From JAITWN01 sp050486285 (GTDB lineage Bacteria > Pseudomonadota > Gammaproteobacteria > SZUA-140): 64,000 nt of DNA. A program made the translations under genes and the position numbers. Shown here piece after piece: positions 53,818 through 62,773 of the stretch (position 1 is the stretch's first letter; each line of letters starts with the position of its first letter). The stretch covers positions 124,001 through 188,000 of the forward strand of contig JBJHCZ010000001.1 in assembly GCA_050486285.1 (NCBI GenBank), given 5' to 3'. Below the pieces are notes generated by a model, which made no database searches, had not been told where the DNA came from, and saw nothing but the letters and a program-made list of their open reading frames with translations.

Positions 53818-55239
53818 ATGACAAGGACCGACCCCGCGAGGGTGACGATGACGATGGGATGGCTGGCGCTCGCGCTGATGCTGGTTGCGAACACCGCCGT
53901 TGCCCGCGACCTGCCCGATTTCACCGCGCTGGTCGAGAAGAGCAGCCCCGCGGTCGTGAATATCAGCACGACGACCAAGGTCAGCCGCGAGTCGATGCGC
54001 CGTCAGCATCGCGATCTGCCGCCCGGCAGTCCGTTCGACGATTTCCTGCGCCGCTTCTTCGGCGACGAATTCGGCGGGGCGCCCGGCGAGGAGTTCAGCG
54101 AGCGTTCGCTCGGCTCCGGCTTCATCATCTCGAGCGACGGCTATGTCCTCACCAATAACCATGTGATCCGCGATGCCGACGAGGTCGTGGTGCGGCTCAG
54201 CGATCGCCGCGAGTTCATCGCCGAGGTCATCGGCACCGACAAGCGCAGCGACGTCGCGCTGCTGAAGATCGATGCCAGCGGTCTGCCGGTCGCGAAGATC
54301 GGCAAGTCCGATGATCTGAAGGTCGGCAACTGGGTGCTCGCGATCGGCTCGCCGTTCGGCTTCGAACATTCGGTGACTGCCGGCATCGTCAGCGCGATCG
54401 GCCGCAGCCTGCCGAACGAGAACTACGTGCCGTTCATCCAGACCGACGTCGCGATCAATCCCGGCAACTCGGGCGGACCGCTCTACAACCTCAAGGGCGA
54501 GGTCGTCGGCATCAACTCGCAGATCTACAGTCGCACCGGCGGCTTCATGGGCCTGTCGTTCGCGATCCCGATCGACATGGCGATGCATGTCGTCGACCAG
54601 TTGCGGACCCAGGGCCATGTCAGCCGCGGCTGGCTCGGCATCCTGATCCAGGACGTCACCCGCGAGCTTGCCGAATCCTTCGGCATGAGCAAGCCGATCG
54701 GCGCGCTGGTCGCGCGCGTGCTGCCGGACAGCCCGGCCGAGGCGGCCGGCATCCAGGTCGGCGACGTCATCGTCGCCTACCGCGGTCGCGAGGTCGGCAG
54801 CTCGTCGGCGCTGCCGCCGATGGTCGGCGCGACGGCGGTCGGTTCCGACGCCGAGGTCAAGGTCATGCGCGAAGGCAAGCCGCTGACGCTGAAGATCACG
54901 ATCATGGAACTGCCCGAGGACGACGAGGTGCGGGTGTCGCGCCGCGACGATCCGAACGTGACGATCGATCGTCTCAAGCTCGTGGTCACGAACCCGAGCG
55001 GCGAGCTGCTCGAGGAACTCGAGGGCAAGAACGGCGTCGTCGTCGAGTCGGTGGAGACGGGGCCGGCGTCCCGTGCCGGCATTCGCCGCGGTGACTTGCT
55101 GATGCGCTTCGACAACATCGAGGTCCGCGATGCCGCCCATCTGAAGGATCTGGTCAAGGATCTGCCGGCGGGCAAGTCGGTGCCGGTGCTGGTGCAGCGT
55201 CGCGGCAGCCCGATCTTCCTCGCCCTCAAGATCGAATAA
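53818..55239 (+). CDS. mucD: periplasmic Do-family serine protease MucD/DegP
   Basis: A 473-residue HtrA protease and chaperone of the periplasm. A signal peptide (MGWLALALMLVANTAVA) is followed by a trypsin-like domain with triad H115 (TNNHVI), D145 (KRSDVALLKI) and S218 (GNSGGPL), then two PDZ domains (about residues 255-345 and 375-470). AGGAG precedes the ATG at 53818. It closes the sigma-E operon, removing misfolded envelope proteins. Confidence 0.95.
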   Translation: MTRTDPARVTMTMGWLALALMLVANTAVARDLPDFTALVEKSSPAVVNISTTTKVSRESMRRQHRDLPPGSPFDDFLRRFFGDEFGGAPGEEFSERSLGSGFIISSDGYVLTNNHVIRDADEVVVRLSDRREFIAEVIGTDKRSDVALLKIDASGLPVAKIGKSDDLKVGNWVLAIGSPFGFEHSVTAGIVSAIGRSLPNENYVPFIQTDVAINPGNSGGPLYNLKGEVVGINSQIYSRTGGFMGLSFAIPIDMAMHVVDQLRTQGHVSRGWLGILIQDVTRELAESFGMSKPIGALVARVLPDSPAEAAGIQVGDVIVAYRGREVGSSSALPPMVGATAVGSDAEVKVMREGKPLTLKITIMELPEDDEVRVSRRDDPNVTIDRLKLVVTNPSGELLEELEGKNGVVVESVETGPASRAGIRRGDLLMRFDNIEVRDAAHLKDLVKDLPAGKSVPVLVQRRGSPIFLALKIE

Positions 55240-55253
55240 TCCCGCCCCGGTTC

Positions 55254-55297
55254 TGGTATGATTGCGCGGGGAGCGTGCGAGCGCTCCCCGCTTGTTT
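55254..55297 (+). promoter_or_regulatory. extended -10 promoter and hairpin before lepA
   Basis: TGG-TATGAT (55254-55262) is an extended -10 element. A 10-bp stem GCGGGGAGCG (55266-55275) with CGCTCCCCGC (55282-55291) and a 6-nt loop follows, then TTGTTTATC. The hairpin can terminate the mucD transcript. Because transcription from the -10 would begin near 55269, it may also sit at the 5' end of the lepA mRNA. Confidence 0.55.
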
Positions 55298-55325
55298 ATC
55301 CGGAGCCTTTGAAATTCAGCCCCTT

Positions 55326-57118
<1,793 letters not shown>

Positions 57119-57122
<4 letters not shown>

Positions 57123-57949
57123 GCTTCGATTTTCAGGCCGCGATGATCCTCGCGCTGCTCGTCACCGGGCTGATCTGGCTGTTCGACGTCTGGCGCCTGA
57201 AGCCGGCGCGCGAGGCGGAGGCCGCCGCGCTGATCGCGCGCGAGGGCGAGGGCGTCAACCCGGCCCGCCTCGACGAGATCCGCAAGCCGGGGACGCTGGT
57301 CGATTATGCGCGCTCGTTCTTCCCGATCATCCTGGTCGTACTGGTGCTGCGCGCCTTTCTCGTCGAACCGTTCCGGATCCCCTCGGGCTCGATGATGCCG
57401 ACGTTGATCGCCGGCGACTTCATCCTCGTCAACAAGTACAGCTACGGGATCCGCCTGCCGGTCATCAATACCAGGGTCATCGAGGTCGGCAGCCCCGCCC
57501 GCGGCGATATCGCGGTCTTCCGCTATCCCGAGGACCCCTCGGTCGACTACATCAAGCGCATCGTCGGCCTGCCCGGCGACCACCTGCGCTACGAGGACAA
57601 GATCCTCTATGTCAACGGCGAGCCGCTGGAGCAGCGCCTGCTCGGCGAGTATGTCGGCGTCGGCGCCGGGCGCTCGATGAGCGGCGCCAGCCTGCGCACC
57701 GAGCGCATCGGCGATCGGGAACACGAGATCCTGGTACAGAGCCGGCACCGGATCGCGGAAGGGGAATTTATCGTGCCGGCAGGCTATTATTTCGCGATGG
57801 GCGACAACCGCGACAACAGCAACGACAGCCGTTTCTGGGGCCCGGTCCCCGACGAATACCTGGTCGGGCGGGCGTTCATGATCTGGATGAGCTGGGATTC
57901 CGACCGCAACACCGTGCTGTGGGAGCGGATCGGCAGCCGGCTGAAATGA
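57119..57949 (+). CDS. lepB: signal peptidase I
   Basis: A 276-residue inner-membrane protease that releases exported proteins. Two N-terminal membrane segments flank a short cytoplasmic loop. The catalytic serine S91 is in IPSGSMMPTL and the general-base lysine K146 in YIKRIVGLPGD; GDNRDNSNDSRFWG forms box E. It is coupled to lepA through ATGA, as in E. coli. Confidence 0.96.
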
Positions 57950-58072
57950 CGCGCGCGGGCCGCGCCGGCGTGAACTGTGCACTGTTTTTGCATATGAATC
58001 GGCATAGTCTGGACCCGAGTGGTCCGGGTTTCCTCGATATTCAGCGCCGGTGATCCGGCAGGGGGTTCATGC

Positions 58073-58444
58073 ATGCCAGCCTTACCTCACGCGCAACGCG
58101 GCATCACGCTCGTCGGCGTCCTGATCGGCGCCGCGCTGATCGCGTTCTTCGTCTACTCGGGGGCCAAGCTGACCCCGGTCTATCTCGAAAACTTCAGCGT
58201 CAAGTCGTCACTGAAGTCGCTGGCCAGCGAGGACGAGAAGGCCGGTAACGTCCGCGAGATTCGCGACCACCTGATGCGGCGGTTGTCGATCAACAACGTC
58301 CAGAACGTCAAGCCGGAACACATCACGGTCAGGATCGAGGGCAATCGCCGCATCGTCAGCGTCGACTACGAGGTGCGTACCCGGTTCTACGGCAATCTCT
58401 GGCTGCTGGCTTCGTTCAACGAAAAAGTCGAATTCACCGGTTAG
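58073..58444 (+). CDS. DUF4845 single-pass membrane protein
   Basis: A 123-residue protein between lepB and rnc, the usual place of DUF4845 genes in beta- and gammaproteobacteria. The N-terminus RGITLVGVLIGAALIAFFVY resembles a prepilin-like membrane helix, and the small periplasmic part has AKLTPVYLENFSVKSSLKSL. The function of the family is unknown. The ATG at 58073 is 7 nt after GGGGG. The rnc TTG start follows its TAG directly. Confidence 0.85.
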   Translation: MPALPHAQRGITLVGVLIGAALIAFFVYSGAKLTPVYLENFSVKSSLKSLASEDEKAGNVREIRDHLMRRLSINNVQNVKPEHITVRIEGNRRIVSVDYEVRTRFYGNLWLLASFNEKVEFTG

Positions 58445-59131
58445 TTGACTGACGCGACTGCCAGGCTGCGCCGCGCCCTCGGGCTCGAGTCCGTCACTGA
58501 CGCGCTGCTCGAGACCGCGCTTACGCACCGCAGCCATGGCAGCCCCAATAACGAGCGCCTCGAATTTCTCGGCGACGCCGTGCTGAGCCTCGTGGTCTCT
58601 GCGATCCTGTTCCGCCAGTTTCCCGATAGCGACGAAGGCACGCTGAGCCGCCTGCGCGCGAATCTCGTCAACGGCGAGACCCTCGCCGGCGTGGCCCGTC
58701 GTCTCGAGCTCGGCAATGCGCTCAGACTCGGACCCGGCGAACTCAAGAGCGGCGGCTTTCGCCGCGATTCGATCCTCGCCGGCGCGCTCGAGGCGGTGAT
58801 CGGCGCGGTCTGGCTCGACGGCGGCATCGACGCGGCGCGCGAATTCGTCGAACGCATCCTCGCGCCCGAGACCGGCGCGGTGTCGCTGGACCTCGCGATC
58901 AAGGACCCGAAGACGCGCCTGCAGGAATGGCTGCAGGCGCGCCAGCGCCCCTTGCCCGACTATCGCGTCGCCGATACCCACGGTCGCGAGCATGCGCGCG
59001 TGTTCCGCGTCGAGTGCCGCATCGACGGCCTGCCCGAGCCGGTGGAAGGCGAGGGCGGCAGCCGCCGCAAGGCCGAGCAGGACGCCGCGGCCCGCGCGCT
59101 CGCGCTGCTGCAGGGACAGGGCGGAGTCTGA
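58445..59131 (+). CDS. rnc: ribonuclease III
   Basis: A 228-residue double-strand-specific endoribonuclease. The signature ERLEFLGDAVLSLVVS is near residue 37, with the second catalytic region in GAVWLDGG and a C-terminal dsRNA-binding domain (DPKTRLQEWLQ to the end). The start is TTG at 58445, directly abutting the previous stop. It lies in the lepB-DUF4845-rnc-era-recO cluster. Confidence 0.96.
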   Translation: MTDATARLRRALGLESVTDALLETALTHRSHGSPNNERLEFLGDAVLSLVVSAILFRQFPDSDEGTLSRLRANLVNGETLAGVARRLELGNALRLGPGELKSGGFRRDSILAGALEAVIGAVWLDGGIDAAREFVERILAPETGAVSLDLAIKDPKTRLQEWLQARQRPLPDYRVADTHGREHARVFRVECRIDGLPEPVEGEGGSRRKAEQDAAARALALLQGQGGV

Positions 59132-59135
59132 GACG

Positions 59136-60020
59136 ATGTACCGCTCCGGTCATGTCGCGATCATCGGTCGGCCGAACGTCGGCAAGTCGACCCTGCTGAA
59201 CCGGATCCTCGGCCAGAAGATCGCGATCACCTCGAGACGCCCGCAGACGACCCGTCACCGCCTGCTCGGCATCCATACCACCGCGGACGCGCAGACGATC
59301 TACGTCGACACCCCGGGATTGCACAAGCCCGGCGGCCGCGCGATGAACCGCCTCATGAACCGCGCCGCGAGCGGGGCGATCGCCGATGTCGATGTCGTGC
59401 TGTTCGTCGTCGACGGCCTCAAGTGGACCGACGAGGACGACTACATCCTCGGCCTGCTGAAGGAGGTCGAGGTCCCGGTCGTGCTCGCGCTGAACAAGGT
59501 CGATCGTCTCAAGGACAAGACCGCGCTGCTGCCGCATATCGATGCGCTGCGCGCGCGCTATCCGTTTCGCGAGATCGTGCCGATCTCCGCGGTCCACGGC
59601 AGTCAGGTGCCCGAGCTCGAACGCATGCTCGCGGCCCTGCTGCCCGAATCGCCGCCGTTGTATCCGGAGGAACAGATCACCGATCGCAGCGAGCGCTTCC
59701 TCGCCGCCGAGCTGATCCGCGAGAAGCTGATGCGCCACCTCGGCCAGGAGCTGCCGTATGCGGTGACCGTCGAGATCGAGAGCTATGTCGAGGACGAAGG
59801 ACTCGCGCGCATCCACGCGCTGATCTGGGTCGAGCGCGACTCGCAGAAGGCGATCGTCATCGGCAAGGGCGGCGCGATGCTGAAACGCATCGGCCAGGAG
59901 GCGCGCGAGGACATCGAGCGCCTGATCGGCCACAAGGTGTTCCTGCAGCTGTGGGTCAAGGTCAAGGAGAAGTGGTCGGACGACGAGCGCGCGCTGCGCG
60001 CGCTCGGCTACGGGGAGTGA
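59136..60020 (+). CDS. era: GTPase Era
   Basis: A 294-residue GTPase needed for 30S maturation. G1 is GRPNVGKST, G3 is DTPGLH, G4 is NKVD, and the C-terminal KH domain includes VIGKGGAMLKRIG. The ATG at 59136 is 4 nt after rnc. Era binds the 3' end of 16S rRNA. Confidence 0.97.
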   Translation: MYRSGHVAIIGRPNVGKSTLLNRILGQKIAITSRRPQTTRHRLLGIHTTADAQTIYVDTPGLHKPGGRAMNRLMNRAASGAIADVDVVLFVVDGLKWTDEDDYILGLLKEVEVPVVLALNKVDRLKDKTALLPHIDALRARYPFREIVPISAVHGSQVPELERMLAALLPESPPLYPEEQITDRSERFLAAELIREKLMRHLGQELPYAVTVEIESYVEDEGLARIHALIWVERDSQKAIVIGKGGAMLKRIGQEAREDIERLIGHKVFLQLWVKVKEKWSDDERALRALGYGE

Positions 60021-60027
60021 GCCGGCG

Positions 60028-60810
60028 ATGCTGCGCCTCTCCCTCGAGCCGGCCTGGGTCCTGCACCCGCGCCCGTGGCGCGACAGCAGCCTGATCGTCG
60101 AGTTGTTCACGGCCGCGCAGGGCCGCATCGCGGTCGTCGCCCGCGGCGCGCGTCGGCCGAAGTCCCGCCTCGGCGCGGTGTTGCAGCCGTTCCGGCCGTT
60201 GCTGGTCAGCGCTGCCGGCCGCGGCGAACTGGCGACGCTCGGCGGGGCCGAGCTGCGCGCGCCGGGCGGACGGCCGCTGGCCCTGCAGGGCCGCGCGTTG
60301 ATCAGCGGCTTCTACATGAATGAATTGCTGATGAAGCTGCTCGCGCGCGATGACCCGCATCCGCGCCTGTTCGAGGCCTACGAGGACGCGGTCGCGGGCC
60401 TTGCCGATCCGGCGCTCGATGCGGTCCGCGAACAGCGCGCGCTGCGTCGCTTCGAGCTGACGCTGCTCGGCGAGATCGGCTACGGCCTCGTGCTCGATCA
60501 CGATGTCGAGAGCGGGGCGCCGATCGACGCCGGCGCCGAGTATGAGTATCATCCCGAACGGGGACCGGTCGCGATCCGCGGCGTCCGCGAGACCGCGGGG
60601 CGCTGCGGCGTGTGCCTCCGCGGCCGCAGCTTGATCGACCTCGCCGCCGGAGAGTTACAGGATCCGGTCAGCCTGCGCGAGGCGCGCACGCTGATGCGTA
60701 TGGCGCTCGCGATCTGCCTCGGCGGCCGGCCGCTGCGCAGCCGCGAGCTGTTCCGGCCGGCCACGCGCGCGGGCCAGGTCCCCGAAGACATCGGCGAGGA
60801 ATCACGGTAG
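60028..60810 (+). CDS. recO: DNA repair protein RecO
   Basis: A 260-residue recombination mediator that loads RecA with RecR. The N-terminal OB fold starts with EPAWVLHPRPWRDSSLIVELF, ARGARRPKSRLGAVLQPF follows, and GFYMNELLMKLLARDDPHP is the conserved helix. Only a CGVC pair remains of the zinc site, as in several proteobacterial RecO proteins. It follows era by 7 nt. Confidence 0.95.
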   Translation: MLRLSLEPAWVLHPRPWRDSSLIVELFTAAQGRIAVVARGARRPKSRLGAVLQPFRPLLVSAAGRGELATLGGAELRAPGGRPLALQGRALISGFYMNELLMKLLARDDPHPRLFEAYEDAVAGLADPALDAVREQRALRRFELTLLGEIGYGLVLDHDVESGAPIDAGAEYEYHPERGPVAIRGVRETAGRCGVCLRGRSLIDLAAGELQDPVSLREARTLMRMALAICLGGRPLRSRELFRPATRAGQVPEDIGEESR

Positions 60811-60815
60811 ACCGC

Positions 60816-61556
60816 ATGAATCAGCCCCCGATATTGCTGGGCGTCAACATCGACCACGTCGCGACGCTGCGCCAGGCGCGGCGGACCCGCTATCCGGATC
60901 CGGTGCAGGCCGCGATCGCGGCCGAGCAGGCCGGCGCCGACAGCATCACGCTGCACCTGCGCGAGGACCGCCGCCATATCCAGGAGCGCGACGTCCTTCT
61001 GCTGAAGGACATCCTGCAGACACGCATGAACCTCGAGATGGCAGTCACCGACGAGATGATCGCGATCGCCGAACGCATCCGCCCGAGCGACTGCTGTCTC
61101 GTCCCCGAGCGCCGCGAGGAACTGACCACCGAGGGCGGCCTCGATGTCGCCGGCCAGCCCGATCGCATCCGCGACGCCTGCGAGCGGCTCAAGGCGGCCG
61201 GCTGCAAGGTCTCGCTGTTCATCGACGCCGACCCAAAGCAGATCGACGCCGCCGCGCGCGCCGGCGCGCCGGCGATCGAGATCCATACCGGTCACTATGC
61301 CGAGGCCTGGGGCACGCCGGCGGCCGATGAACTGCTCGCGGGCATCGCCGACGCGGTCCGGCGCGGCGTTACCGCCGGACTCCAGGTCAACGCCGGTCAC
61401 GGCCTGCATTATCACAACGTCCAGCCGATCGCCGCGCTCGCCGACGTGCGCGAGCTGAACATCGGCCATGCGATCATCGCGCGCGCGCTGTTCACCGGCT
61501 TCGAGGAGGCCGTGCGCGAAATGAAGCGTCTGATGGTCGAGGCGCGCCGGGGATGA
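60816..61556 (+). CDS. pdxJ: pyridoxine 5'-phosphate synthase
   Basis: A 246-residue TIM-barrel enzyme forming pyridoxine phosphate from deoxyxylulose phosphate and aminoacetone phosphate. Motifs are LLGVNIDHVATLRQARRT, ITLHLREDRRHIQERD, CLVPERREELTTEGGLDV and LQVNAGHGLHYHN. The ATG at 60816 follows recO by 5 nt. acpS is 4 nt downstream. Confidence 0.97.
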   Translation: MNQPPILLGVNIDHVATLRQARRTRYPDPVQAAIAAEQAGADSITLHLREDRRHIQERDVLLLKDILQTRMNLEMAVTDEMIAIAERIRPSDCCLVPERREELTTEGGLDVAGQPDRIRDACERLKAAGCKVSLFIDADPKQIDAAARAGAPAIEIHTGHYAEAWGTPAADELLAGIADAVRRGVTAGLQVNAGHGLHYHNVQPIAALADVRELNIGHAIIARALFTGFEEAVREMKRLMVEARRG

Positions 61557-61560
61557 ACCG

Positions 61561-61944
61561 ATGATCCACGGCGTCGGTGTCGATATCGTCCAGATCGAGC
61601 GCATGGACGCGAACGTCGAACGCTTCGGCGATCGCTTCGCCGAGCGCATCCTGACCGCGACCGAGATGGTCGAGTATCGCAGCCAGGCCGAAGCCCGCCG
61701 CGGCCGCTTCCTGGCCAAGCGCTTCGCCGCGAAGGAGGCCGCCGCCAAGGCCTTCGGCACCGGCTTTCGCGACGGCCTCGGCCTGCATGACATCGGCGTC
61801 GGGCATGACGCGATGGGCCGCCCCTTGCTCGAATACAGCGGCCGCGCCGAGCAGTTCCGCGTCGAGGCCGGCATCCGGGCCGGCCACCTAAGCCTGTCCG
61901 ACGAGACCAACTACGCGGTCGCGTTCGTGACCTTCGAGGTGTGA
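61561..61944 (+). CDS. acpS: holo-[acyl-carrier-protein] synthase
   Basis: A 127-residue phosphopantetheinyl transferase that activates acyl carrier protein. The magnesium site is in HGVGVDIVQIERM and AKRFAAKEAAAKAFGTG. It is the last gene of the lepA-acpS block, whose order matches that of many gammaproteobacteria. Confidence 0.96.
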   Translation: MIHGVGVDIVQIERMDANVERFGDRFAERILTATEMVEYRSQAEARRGRFLAKRFAAKEAAAKAFGTGFRDGLGLHDIGVGHDAMGRPLLEYSGRAEQFRVEAGIRAGHLSLSDETNYAVAFVTFEV

Positions 61945-62009
61945 CCGGCCTTCGGCGCCCTTGCTATTCCCCTGCCGGAATTGCTACTATGAGCGGCTTA
62001 ACGTTCCGG

Positions 62010-62086
<77 letters not shown>

Positions 62087-62096
62087 ACACCAGAAG

Positions 62097-62126
62097 AAAG
62101 GCCAGCGCTTCCGCTGGCCTTTTTTG
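62097..62126 (+). terminator. rho-independent terminator of tRNA-fMet
   Basis: An 11-bp stem (62097-62107 with 62112-62122; AAAGGCCAGCG) has the tetraloop CTTC and runs into TTTTTTG. It is a textbook intrinsic terminator 11 nt after the tRNA. Confidence 0.93.
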
Positions 62127-62187
62127 TTTGTGAGCCTGCCGGGCCGGCGACGCCCGATCGCTACGAGGCGTCGCCGGCCACCGCCAT

Positions 62188-62277
62188 TCAAACCCCTGAG
62201 GTCAGCGGAATCACGACAAACACAAACGCCGCCGTGCCGAACAACAACGCAAGCATTCCGAGTTTACCGATGCTCAT
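62188..62277 (-). CDS. 29-residue membrane microprotein (paralogue 1)
   Basis: A 29-residue frame with ATG at 62277 and GGAGGG exactly 7 nt upstream (62290-62285). After a polar MSIGK the sequence is one hydrophobic helix containing MLALLFGTAAFVFVVIP and ending in TSGV. It aligns with the microprotein at 62462-62554: ML-x2-(L/M)FGTA-x-F-x-FVV-x-P-x3-GV is shared. The strong ribosome site and the conservation between the two argue that it is expressed. I do not recognise the family; a small subunit of a membrane complex is one possibility. Confidence 0.7.
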   Translation of the reverse strand: MSIGKLGMLALLFGTAAFVFVVIPLTSGV

Positions 62278-62461
62278 GGCGCAACCCTCCATTCGCTGTG
62301 GTGGTCGAAATACCCCGCGACGGGCGGTCAGGGCCCGGGTCTCTGAATCTACTCCCGTTGAATGAACGAATAAAGAAGGAGGGCGGCGACGAGAGTCAGC
62401 CGCCCGGGGGCTTGCCTCGCGGCAGCGGCTCGGCCGCGCCGCGAGGCAGGGGCATGCCGGT

Positions 62462-62554
62462 TCAGACGCCGGTGATGATCGGCAGGACGACGAACAGGAA
62501 CAGCGCGGTCCCGAACATCGCGACCAGCATCGTATAGTGGCTCATCTTGACCAT
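62462..62554 (-). CDS. 30-residue membrane microprotein (paralogue 2)
   Basis: A 30-residue frame with ATG at 62554 and GGGAG 6 nt upstream (62565-62561). It begins MVKMSHYT, continues with the hydrophobic MLVAMFGTALFLFVVLP and ends in ITGV. It is a clear paralogue of the gene at 62188-62277 on the same strand, 184 nt upstream of it. An inverted repeat GCCTCGCGGC/GCCGCGAGGC lies between the two genes (about 62414-62448). No homologue comes to mind. Confidence 0.7.
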   Translation of the reverse strand: MVKMSHYTMLVAMFGTALFLFVVLPIITGV

Positions 62555-62639
62555 GACTATCTCCCATTTCACTGATTGATAAGGTACATTTCAGGTCAGG
62601 CGGTCCTGCGGCGCAGCGATGCCCGACCGGGCCGGTCAA

Positions 62640-62687
62640 CTAATAACCATACATTAATTGACGTTATTAGACCTTACTTAATTTAAT
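62640..62687 (+). promoter_or_regulatory. AT-rich promoter with dyad before the antiporter gene
   Basis: TTGACG (62658-62663) and TTTAAT (62682-62687) are 18 nt apart and would drive the antiporter gene from about 62694. A perfect 8-bp dyad CTAATAAC (62640-62647) and GTTATTAG (62663-62670), 15 nt apart, overlaps the -35 region, as an operator might. The AT content is much higher than in the surroundings. The gap 62555-62773 holds no gene. Confidence 0.5.
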
Positions 62688-62773
62688 GGTAAATGTCCAT
62701 AGCCTTCGTGTGCCGTTGAAGTCGGGCGGCGCCAATGTCAGGCTCGGGCGTCGGGTCGGGGGTCGGGCAGGCT

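Noticed and set aside
62124..62537. A 137-residue plus-strand frame after tRNA-fMet
   Set aside because: It begins in the T-run of the tRNA terminator, has no domain, and lies opposite the two microproteins with strong ribosome sites.
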